64,000 nucleotides of DNA from Bacteroidales bacterium UBA5197 (GTDB lineage: Bacteria > Bacteroidota > Bacteroidia > Bacteroidales > Lentimicrobiaceae): the NCBI GenBank assembly GCA_002412885.1, contig DHVX01000052.1, positions 106,450-170,449 of the forward strand, given 5' to 3'. The translations under genes were made by a program, and so were the position numbers. Shown piece after piece: positions 1 through 6,910 of this stretch. How positions within the stretch are numbered: the stretch's first letter is position 1; the number at the start of each line of letters is the position of its first letter. Under the pieces are notes generated by a model. It saw only the letters and a list, made by a program, of their open reading frames with translations. It did no database searches and had not been told where the DNA came from.

Positions 1-547
1 CGAGGGGAGCAGCATTGATATTTACGCGTCTGATTTCTCCAGGACCTTTTTTTACGCCATAAACGGTTTTTACCGTGTGTGCAATAAATTCGGCAGAATA
101 TTCAGGGTGCTCTCCGTAAACCAGAATCAGCCTTTTTTGTCCGTTATCTTCAAGTGCTTCAACTTCATGTATCAATTCAGAGTCGGAAAGGGTTTTGCGG
201 ATGGCTTCCTTGTTTGATGATCTGAATCCGCAGTATTTGCAGTTATTGGTGCATTTGTTGCCAACATAAAGCGGCGCAAAAAGTACAATACGGTTTCCGT
301 AAACACGTTTCTTTAACTCTCTGGCTCCTTCTTTAATCTCTTCAATTAATTCAGGATCAGTAGCATTGATCAGAATTGCTGTTTCGCGAAGTGTGAGTCT
401 TTGCTTTTCGAGCGATTTTGCAATTACAGCCCTTACCGATTCTTTGTCGGATTTGGTTTCATTGATGATTTCCCATAATTCCTCCGGATCAATAAACGGT
501 TTCATTCGTTGGTCAGGAATCCGGCATTTTTCAGGTGTAAAAATCAT
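1..547 (-). CDS. hydG: [FeFe]-hydrogenase maturase HydG, N-terminal part (runs off left edge)
   Basis: Radical-SAM tyrosine lyase that makes the CO and cyanide ligands of the H-cluster. I translated the complement from the ATG at 547-545: it begins MIFTPEKCRI and contains the diagnostic segment VGNKCTNNCKYCGFRSSN, whose CxxxCxxC holds the SAM-binding [4Fe-4S] cluster, preceded by the HydG/ThiH-type stretch NRIVLFAPLY. About 182 residues are present out of an expected ~470; the C-terminal domain lies beyond the window. It follows the hydrogenase cluster in the same direction but is separated by 380 bases and has its own -7 box, so it is probably a separate transcript. HydE and HydF are not in the window. 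ThiH is the main alternative, but the cysteine motif and the hydrogenase neighbours favour HydG. Confidence 0.9.
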   Translation of the reverse strand, partial: MIFTPEKCRIPDQRMKPFIDPEELWEIINETKSDKESVRAVIAKSLEKQRLTLRETAILINATDPELIEEIKEGARELKKRVYGNRIVLFAPLYVGNKCTNNCKYCGFRSSNKEAIRKTLSDSELIHEVEALEDNGQKRLILVYGEHPEYSAEFIAHTVKTVYGVKKGPGEIRRVNINAAPL

Positions 548-591
548 TATATATTGAAATTCAGGTTATTGAATAAGTGAGTAATCAAATA

Positions 592-599
592 CAAAGGTA
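592..599 (-). promoter_or_regulatory. -7 promoter element for hydG
   Basis: On the minus strand the bases read TACCTTTG, a perfect match to the Bacteroidetes -7 consensus TAnnTTTG, 45 bases before the hydG start. No clear -33 TTTG was found. It suggests hydG is transcribed independently of the upstream hydrogenase operon. Confidence 0.5.
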
Positions 600-638
600 C
601 TCAATTTAAGGTAAAAAGTGGTTAAACAGTTCATCAAT

Positions 639-875
639 TTCGAGCCCGCTCAGACCGACAGTCATCCTGAGTTTTAACTCAAAAAAAATTGAGCATAATG
701 TGGAGATGACAGCAGATCAAACGTTTAAACACTTCGACTCCGCTCAGTGTGACATTCGTTTAGAGCGTACACTCCATCATCTTAATGCCCTAATTATCAA
801 TTCTATATGATGTCCTCCTGAGCGGAGTCGAAGGATCGGACAAACAATCTGTCATTGGTAGCGGAGTCGAAGGAT
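639..875. repeat. Intergenic palindromic repeat element with CTTCGACTCCGCTCAG units
   Basis: The 380-base gap between hydG and the metallo-hydrolase gene contains four versions of one motif: a degenerate copy near 639-655, CTTCGACTCCGCTCAG at 732-747, its perfect reverse complement at 818-833, and a partial inverted copy (GCGGAGTCGAAGG) near 860-873. The 732 and 818 copies could form a 16-bp stem with a 70-base loop. Similar motifs occur as dispersed intergenic repeats in Bacteroidetes genomes (recalled, not searched). No coding potential is seen. Confidence 0.7.
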
Positions 876-927
876 ATTTGATTCACTTTTCTACAAATCC
901 GAGACCTTATCCAAACGACATTGATTT

Positions 928-1707
928 CTATACCTCAATAATCAGGTTATCGTGAGCCAATCTTACGTGATCGGGAAGCTTTTTTTCAACCTCTTCATGC
1001 AAACCCAAAAAATGGCTTATGTGGGTAAGATATGCCCGTTCGGGTCTCAGCTCTTCAATCAGCAACAATGCTTCGGCCAACGAAAAATGCGAAATGTGTT
1101 TTGAGTTTCTTAATGCATTTAAAACAAGAACCTTAGATCCGAATATTTTGTGTTTTTCCTCTTCAGGAATAAAACTTGCATCGGTAATATAAGTAAGGTC
1201 TCTGAACCGATAACCAAAAACAGGAAGCTTATTGTGCATCACTGTAATTGGAAGAATATCGGTTTCCCCGATTTTAAACTTCACGTTTTCAATTTCATGA
1301 ATGGTCACCTGAGGCGCTCCGAAAAAACGTGTTTCTGTAAAAATATACGGAAACTCAGTTTTTATGGCTTCCATTACATTTTGTGTCCCGTAAATCGGGA
1401 TATTTTTATTCAGGATGTAATTAAAAGCCCGCACATCGTCAAGCCCTGCAATATGATCACGATGTTCATGGGTGAAAATTACTGCATCAATATCTTCAAC
1501 CTGCTGTTTAAGCATTTGAAACCTGAAATCAGGGCCGCAGTCGATTACAATATTCTGATTGTCAATGTTTACCATTGCTGATGTCCGGAATCTTTTGTCG
1601 CGGGCATCGGGCGATTTGCAAACCGGGCAATTGCAGGCAATTACCGGAACACCTATTGAAGTGCCGGTTCCAAGGAATGTAAGTTTTATTTTGCCTGTTT
1701 TGTCCAT
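928..1707 (-). CDS. MBL-fold metallo-hydrolase, PhnP-like
   Basis: A 259-residue metallo-beta-lactamase-fold hydrolase related to PhnP, the cyclic-phosphate phosphodiesterase. It opens with LGTGTSIGVP, has a cysteine-containing insertion (CNCPVCKSP, near residues 25-33) as in PhnP relatives that carry a structural metal, and shows the metal-binding motif THEHRDH near residue 80 followed by further histidines (MHN; THISHF near the C terminus). Full length for the family. It starts 10 bases after ribF and is the last gene of the hydrogenase-rex-ribF run. The natural substrate in Bacteroidetes is not known; a phosphodiester or nucleotide-like substrate is likely. Confidence 0.82.
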   Translation of the reverse strand: MDKTGKIKLTFLGTGTSIGVPVIACNCPVCKSPDARDKRFRTSAMVNIDNQNIVIDCGPDFRFQMLKQQVEDIDAVIFTHEHRDHIAGLDDVRAFNYILNKNIPIYGTQNVMEAIKTEFPYIFTETRFFGAPQVTIHEIENVKFKIGETDILPITVMHNKLPVFGYRFRDLTYITDASFIPEEEKHKIFGSKVLVLNALRNSKHISHFSLAEALLLIEELRPERAYLTHISHFLGLHEEVEKKLPDHVRLAHDNLIIEV

Positions 1708-1717
1708 TTTCCAAAAA

Positions 1718-2659
1718 CTAATAAATCAGTTCATTCACTTCCGCCAGGTCAGATTTAAGTTGTTTTTCCATTTCTTCAGGATTGACAAAATCAAGTTCAT
1801 CCCTGATTCGTTTGGCAAAAAAAACAGTGGCTGACTTGCCAATGAGTTTATTTTCAAAATCGAAAAGGTGAATGTCGATGAGGATATCTTCAATTCTCCT
1901 GATTTCCAGCGGAAGTGAGTTTTTGATGTTCAAAATGCCTTTGTAATATTCACCGTCTATCAGCACATTTACAGCATACACTCCGTCGCAGGGCACAAGT
2001 TTGTTTTCTTCATCTATTTTTACCCTCAGCGTTGGGAAATTGATTTTCCGGCAGGTTTCGCTGCCATGAAAAAGTTCGCTGATAATAATGTAATGGTGAT
2101 CGAGGTAAGCATTCGCCCGCTGAATTTTTCCTTCAAGCAATGCTTTACGGATAAGTGTGGAACTTACAGTTTCATTATGAATATCCTGCTCCGGAATTTC
2201 CTCAACTCCAAAATTGTAATATTGACCCAGTTCGTAGAGGTATTCGAAATCGCCTTCGCGGTTATGCCCGAAATGGTGATTGAACCCGATTACCACCTTT
2301 TTTGCTTTAAGTTTGGCCACCAGAATATTGCGAATGAAGTCAATGGACGATATTTCGGAGAATTCTCTGGTAAAGTTCAGGATGACCAGATTATCGATTC
2401 CTGTTTTTCTCAGAAGCTCTATTTTTTCCTTTTGCGAATTTATAAGTAAGAGCGTTTTGCCTGCAGAATCAGGGAACAGCACCTTGCGCGGATGTGGGTG
2501 AAAGGTGATGAGCACCGATTCGCCATTGATGTTTGATGCAATTTCGTTTAACCTGTTTAAAATGGTTTTATGACCGATATGCACTCCATCGAATGATCCG
2601 GTGGTTACTACCGGATTTTTTATGCTGCTCAGATTATCGAGATCGTAAAAGATTTTCAT
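1718..2659 (-). CDS. ribF: Bifunctional riboflavin kinase / FAD synthetase
   Basis: Converts riboflavin to FMN and FMN to FAD. The N-terminal nucleotidyltransferase half carries TTGSFDGVHIGHK near residues 19-31 (the ATP-binding GxFDGxHxGH signature) and later ISSTLIR-type residues (VSSTLIRKAL); the C-terminal flavokinase half has the metal/ATP motif NFPTLRV near residue 208 and the Gly-Val-Tyr-Ala segment. 313 residues is the normal length. It lies 25 bases after rex and 10 bases before the MBL gene. Its position in a hydrogenase operon makes sense because HydB needs FMN, though ribF is often unlinked to hydrogenases. Confidence 0.95.
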   Translation of the reverse strand: MKIFYDLDNLSSIKNPVVTTGSFDGVHIGHKTILNRLNEIASNINGESVLITFHPHPRKVLFPDSAGKTLLLINSQKEKIELLRKTGIDNLVILNFTREFSEISSIDFIRNILVAKLKAKKVVIGFNHHFGHNREGDFEYLYELGQYYNFGVEEIPEQDIHNETVSSTLIRKALLEGKIQRANAYLDHHYIIISELFHGSETCRKINFPTLRVKIDEENKLVPCDGVYAVNVLIDGEYYKGILNIKNSLPLEIRRIEDILIDIHLFDFENKLIGKSATVFFAKRIRDELDFVNPEEMEKQLKSDLAEVNELIY

Positions 2660-2684
2660 GCCTGGAATTTCAAATCACTATAGA

Positions 2685-3308
2685 TCAGGATTTTTTGACG
2701 AAATATGCTACTTTCTCAAGCATGGTAAGCATGTCAAATTCCTGCAGATAAACATGAGCTGGCACATTTAAGGGTTTTGGGGAAAAGTTCAGTATTCCCT
2801 TAATTCCTGCCATGGTAAGATCTTCAGCAACTTTTTCGGCAAACTCACCGGGAACAGAGATTACCGCGATTGAAATGCCTTCATTTTTAATGATTTCCAT
2901 CATTTTGTCGGAATGGTAGCATGGCACGCCGGCATATATTTTGTCTGTTTTGTCAGGGTTTGAATCAAAGGCAGCCACGATATTCAATCGGGTGCGTTTC
3001 CCGCTGAAATAACCCATAATTGCGCGTCCCAGGTTTCCGATTCCAATAACCGCTACCTTTTGTCCTTCGCGTGTGTCGATGATTTTTCCGATAATGTCGA
3101 TGAGTTCGTTGACATCGTAACCCTGTCTCAGGGTTCCTGTGTATCCGATCAGCATGATATCGCGTCTTACCTGCACAGCTGTAATGTGCAGCAGGTTGGC
3201 GATTTCATGCGAAAATATATGATGCTTTCCTCCTGAAAGCGTATTGAGCAAAGCGCGTCTGTATTGACTCAGTCTTTCAACAGTTTTGTCCGGTAGTTTT
3301 CTTGTCAT
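2685..3308 (-). CDS. rex: Redox-sensing transcriptional repressor Rex
   Basis: A DNA-binding sensor of the NADH/NAD+ ratio; NADH binding releases it from operators in front of fermentation and hydrogenase genes. The N-terminal winged helix covers residues ~1-80, with QVRRDIMLIGYTGTLRQGY typical of Rex, and is followed by a Rossmann domain with VIGIGNLGRAI near residue 92 and a C-terminal swapped helix. 207 residues is normal. It is co-directional with and close to the signalling and hydrogenase genes (14 bases from the upstream kinase gene). Two Rex-like palindromes upstream of hydC imply autoregulation of the whole operon; this regulatory link is inference. Confidence 0.95.
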   Translation of the reverse strand: MTRKLPDKTVERLSQYRRALLNTLSGGKHHIFSHEIANLLHITAVQVRRDIMLIGYTGTLRQGYDVNELIDIIGKIIDTREGQKVAVIGIGNLGRAIMGYFSGKRTRLNIVAAFDSNPDKTDKIYAGVPCYHSDKMMEIIKNEGISIAVISVPGEFAEKVAEDLTMAGIKGILNFSPKPLNVPAHVYLQEFDMLTMLEKVAYFVKKS

Positions 3309-3322
3309 TTGAAATTTGAGAT

Positions 3323-4450
3323 TTATTGTTTGTCCTGAGGGAGCGTAATGGTGAAAGTTGTTCCCTGATCGGGGACGCTTTGCACTTCAATTTCTCCGTG
3401 ATACATTTCCACAATCTTTTTGAGGATGGACAATCCGAGTCCTGATCCTGTAATGTTGCGGGTTTTCTGATTCTTGATCCTTACAAAGTCCTGGAACAAC
3501 CGGCTCTTTTCTTCATCGGTCATGCCAATTCCGGAGTCTATTACAGTAATTTTGATATTGCCTTTCTCCTGCTTAATGAAAATATCAACCCTTCCTCCTT
3601 GTTTATTGTATTTTACGGCGTTGGAAATCAAGTTGTTGAGAATAATCTCAATTTCTTTGGAATCGGCTTCCATAATCACTGATTCCTTGGTGTTCAGATA
3701 GATATCAACATCTTTCTGAATGGCATAAGGGCGCATGGTGTCGAGCGAAAGCCTTGCAATTGCAGTAATATCTGTGGGCTGAAAATTCTGAACAGGACTA
3801 CCGGACTCAATTTTAGTGAGGTCAAGCAAATCCATGATCAGGCTTCGCATTCCGGTTATCCTGTCGAGTGATCGGTTAATCATTTCCTGATAAGCATGGA
3901 TATTGTCGCCAAACTGCCGTTCGTCCATTATTTTTAAATAGCCTTCAATTGCATTAAGAGGGGCTTTTAATTCATGCGATAGCACCGAAAGAAACTGAAA
4001 ACGAATCTGCTTTCCTTCTTTGTTCATCTTTTGGGTCATTCGCTTGAGAAACAGCTGCTTGGTTATGTTTTCGAGAGAACTCCTGAGTTCCTGCGGTGTA
4101 AATGGCTTTGGGATAAAATCGTAGGCGCCGTCACGTGTTGCCTTTACAGCAAGTTCGAGCGATGCGTAGGACGTAATCATTACAACTACAATGTCATAAA
4201 GCTTCTTTTTGACATATTCAAGCACTTCAATCCCTTGTATTCCAGGCAATTTATTGTCTAAAAGGATGATGTCGGGCATGTCGCGGTCGATAATTTCAAT
4301 GGCATCTTCACCGGTTCCGGCTTCAAGTATCACAAACTCAATATGCTCATCCATAAAGGGATAGTCAACCTTGAAATTCTGCAAAATCCTTCGGGTACCC
4401 ATTCTGATACCCGCTTCATCATCCACGACAAGTACTTTGTATTCAGCCAT
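3323..4450 (-). CDS. Response regulator receiver - histidine kinase hybrid
   Basis: 375 residues with a receiver domain first (residues ~1-130, phospho-acceptor Asp65 in IILLDNKLPG, Lys115 in IPKPF), a short linker, a HisKA dimerisation domain with His159 in SVLSHELKAPLN, and a HATPase domain (N box near ISNAVKYN, G boxes DSGIGM and GSGLGLSI). It has no transmembrane segment and no DNA-binding domain, so it is a cytoplasmic relay whose kinase is probably controlled by phosphorylation of its own receiver. It starts 3 bases after the stand-alone receiver gene and 14 bases before rex. The natural input is the hydrogenase-like kinase two genes upstream; this is inferred from order only. Confidence 0.88.
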   Translation of the reverse strand: MAEYKVLVVDDEAGIRMGTRRILQNFKVDYPFMDEHIEFVILEAGTGEDAIEIIDRDMPDIILLDNKLPGIQGIEVLEYVKKKLYDIVVVMITSYASLELAVKATRDGAYDFIPKPFTPQELRSSLENITKQLFLKRMTQKMNKEGKQIRFQFLSVLSHELKAPLNAIEGYLKIMDERQFGDNIHAYQEMINRSLDRITGMRSLIMDLLDLTKIESGSPVQNFQPTDITAIARLSLDTMRPYAIQKDVDIYLNTKESVIMEADSKEIEIILNNLISNAVKYNKQGGRVDIFIKQEKGNIKITVIDSGIGMTDEEKSRLFQDFVRIKNQKTRNITGSGLGLSILKKIVEMYHGEIEVQSVPDQGTTFTITLPQDKQ

Positions 4451-4453
4451 TTT

Positions 4454-4840
4454 TTAAATTTTCAAAAGTTTGTTTATTTCTCGTTGCAACTGATCTGCTC
4501 TGATGCCTTTATCGAGAAAAAGATCCGCCTTGATCCATTGCTGACTTTCATCAGAAGTTGTATCGAATGACATTCCTGTTTCGGCGGTTACTGCGGTGGC
4601 AATAATGATGGGTACATCAGGGTATTTACGTTTGATGCGGTAAGCAAGTATAAATCCACTATCGTCGCTTTCCATCATCAAATCAAGGATTGCCAGATCG
4701 GGTTTTACACTCTCAATAATCATTTCAGCTTCTTTTTGTCCATCGGCTGTGATGGTGTCGAATCCGAATTGTTCTACTTTCAGTTTCATCTGAAACAGAT
4801 AATCCATGTCATCGTCAACAATCAGAATGGTCTTTTTCAT
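4454..4840 (-). CDS. Single-domain response regulator
   Basis: 128 residues comprising just one CheY-like receiver: acidic pocket VDDDMD near residues 8-13, phospho-acceptor Asp53 in LAILDLMMES, and a switch Thr in IATAVT. The conserved Lys is probably in KADLFLDKG. It is slightly longer than CheY because of an insertion near residue 95 (DTTSDESQQW). With no output domain it should act as a phosphotransfer or protein-binding element between the hydrogenase-like kinase (36 bases upstream) and the hybrid kinase (3 bases downstream). Confidence 0.88.
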   Translation of the reverse strand: MKKTILIVDDDMDYLFQMKLKVEQFGFDTITADGQKEAEMIIESVKPDLAILDLMMESDDSGFILAYRIKRKYPDVPIIIATAVTAETGMSFDTTSDESQQWIKADLFLDKGIRADQLQREINKLLKI

Positions 4841-4876
4841 TTTATAAAATTCATTAAGTTCTTGATGCAGTTGATT

Positions 4877-6898
4877 TTAAGTCATTGCTTTTCGGGGCAA
4901 TGTTATTGAGAAAGTTGTGCCTGTTGATCCTTTTTTGGGATCTGCATTTGATTTTACAGCGATATTTCCTTTATGCATTTTCACGATTCCGTAAATAATC
5001 GGAAGTCCCAGTCCTGTGCCTTTGCCAATGGGTTTGGTTGTAAAGAATGGGGTGAAAAGCTTGCCCATGTTTTCGGTTTCAATACCGGTTCCTGAATCAG
5101 TGATGTGCACAGTAACATCATCATTGGCTTCAGTAAGCATTACACGGATCAGTCCTCCCTGCTCAGGCATGGCTTCTACGGCATTTTTCAACAGGTTGGT
5201 AAAAACCTGTGTCATCTGGTCAAAGTCAAGCTTGACAATGGGGTCGATTATTCTTGATTCAAGTGAAATTTTTACTTCAGGTGGTGAAATTACCGTACTG
5301 ATGGAGTGTTCCAGCAAATTGTTGATGTTGGTATCCGTAAAGTTAACCTGATTTTTTCGCGCAAAATTCAGCAGCCCGCCAACAATTTTTTTGCAGCGTT
5401 CGGCTTGCTCGGCGATTAGTTCGAGGTCATTTTTTATGGGATCGTCCGGGTTGGCTTCGTCCTTAAGGATGTTGCTGTACATGGTGATGATGCCCAGAGG
5501 ATTGTTCAGTTCGTGTGCAATTCCGGCTGATAATTGCCCCATTCCCGCCAGTTTTTCGGAGTGGCGGAGGGCTTCCTGTGTGTTGGCAAGCTTCTCGTTG
5601 GAAACATTTAGCTCTCTGATGTAGTTGTGAAGCTTTTCGATGGTAAAGGGCAGGCACATTTCATGCTCAGCCAATCCTCTGATAATCGCAATGGCGTGGT
5701 CTTCGCAGGAGTCATATCCGCATGCTCCGCAGTCCAGAAAATCCTGTGGTCCGGATTTGCCCATTTTTACCAGAATCTTGTCAATCTCTTCTCTTTCTGG
5801 CTTTTCATAACGTATGTCGCGGTTGGTAAACTCCCGGAACATGTCAATGGACGTAAACTCTTCTATGTCTTTTTCCCATTGCCCGGTATCCATGGTTTCC
5901 AGTTTATGAAGCACATAATCGCTTACACTGGCGCGTTTTCTGTATCTGCGGCTTTGCGACGAAAAGAAAGGATACGGTGACATTCCGGGTCCCATAATGC
6001 ATCCATCGCAACAGAGAAGTTCCAGATGTTCCTGGGCAATCTGTCCGCTTTCAAATTCTTTTATTGCTTCCTGAAATGCACTCCGGCCTTCAGCAACGAT
6101 TACATTTCTTTCAAAAATATCTTCTTTAATGCCCACAGTATTCAGCAGTCCGCGGCTAACCGGAAAAATACCGCCTTTGCCGCCGACAGGAGGATCAAAT
6201 TCGGTGGGCGTAACATCAGCAGGCTTAAGTCCACGGTGGGCAATCATTTCGCGCAACTCTCTGAATGTAATCGCTGCATCTATTTCATCAGATTCATCCT
6301 TTTTTGCAATGCAAGGGCCAATGAAAACAATTTTCAGATCTTTTCCGTAGCGTTTTCTCATCACCCGGCTCATGGCAACCATCGGAGAAACAATATGAGC
6401 CAGAGATCCGATAAGGTCGGGATGGTAATGTTCAATATAACTCACAATTGCCGGGCAATCTGACGAAATTACCGGTGGATAGGTCTGTGCTTTAAGAATC
6501 TTTTTGTATTCTCCGGCCACCAGATCGGCTCCGAACGACACTTCACCAACGTATTTAAAACCCTGCGCCCTGATGAGCGAGACCAGCAATCTATGGTTTC
6601 TGATTTCCGAAAATTCAGCCGGAAAGCTTGGCGCAACGATGGCAGCAACAGGTTCGCCGGATTGAATGAGCTGACTTACTGTGTCGGTTTCATTCCTGAA
6701 AACCTTGGCATTCTGACTACACACTTTGATGCAATTTCCGCAACCAATGCATCGCTCAGGCATTACCTCAGCTTGCCCGTTTATGATACGGATGGCTTTT
6801 GCCGGACATTCACGAACACATGTATAGCAAACCCTGCAACGCTCCTTGATGGTGGTTACCAGATCTTTTCTTACTCGGGTTTCGTCCTGCTTTGCCAT
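4877..6898 (-). CDS. Hydrogenase-like sensor histidine kinase (Fe-S / H-domain / HisKA / HATPase)
   Basis: 673 residues, predicted cytoplasmic. Order: two ferredoxin-type [4Fe-4S] sites (CRVCYTCVRECP at ~21-32, CIGCGNCIKVC at ~50-60); an [FeFe]-hydrogenase large-subunit domain (~80-370) keeping cysteines of the three H-cluster motifs, SSDCPA (Cys148), GPCIAKKDE (Cys195) and CCDGC (296-300); an RnfB-type [4Fe-4S] site (CGACGYDSC at 390-398 plus Cys415); HisKA with His462 in AGIAHELNNP; and a HATPase (GTGLGLPI). This is the layout expected of sensory [FeFe]-hydrogenases such as HydS, here fused to its kinase. The proton-relay Cys preceding Cys148 is Asp147. It starts 12 bases after hydA. A role in sensing H2 or redox state is inferred from the domains and context. 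Confidence 0.88.
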   Translation of the reverse strand: MAKQDETRVRKDLVTTIKERCRVCYTCVRECPAKAIRIINGQAEVMPERCIGCGNCIKVCSQNAKVFRNETDTVSQLIQSGEPVAAIVAPSFPAEFSEIRNHRLLVSLIRAQGFKYVGEVSFGADLVAGEYKKILKAQTYPPVISSDCPAIVSYIEHYHPDLIGSLAHIVSPMVAMSRVMRKRYGKDLKIVFIGPCIAKKDESDEIDAAITFRELREMIAHRGLKPADVTPTEFDPPVGGKGGIFPVSRGLLNTVGIKEDIFERNVIVAEGRSAFQEAIKEFESGQIAQEHLELLCCDGCIMGPGMSPYPFFSSQSRRYRKRASVSDYVLHKLETMDTGQWEKDIEEFTSIDMFREFTNRDIRYEKPEREEIDKILVKMGKSGPQDFLDCGACGYDSCEDHAIAIIRGLAEHEMCLPFTIEKLHNYIRELNVSNEKLANTQEALRHSEKLAGMGQLSAGIAHELNNPLGIITMYSNILKDEANPDDPIKNDLELIAEQAERCKKIVGGLLNFARKNQVNFTDTNINNLLEHSISTVISPPEVKISLESRIIDPIVKLDFDQMTQVFTNLLKNAVEAMPEQGGLIRVMLTEANDDVTVHITDSGTGIETENMGKLFTPFFTTKPIGKGTGLGLPIIYGIVKMHKGNIAVKSNADPKKGSTGTTFSITLPRKAMT

Positions 6899-6910
6899 GG
6901 TTATGCTACT

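Noticed and set aside
366..557. 63-codon plus-strand open frame at the left edge
   Set aside because: Antisense to the hydG coding sequence, which has the radical-SAM cysteine motif.
1150..1581. 143-codon plus-strand frame opposite the MBL gene
   Set aside because: Shadow of a gene with intact catalytic motif THEHRDH on the other strand.
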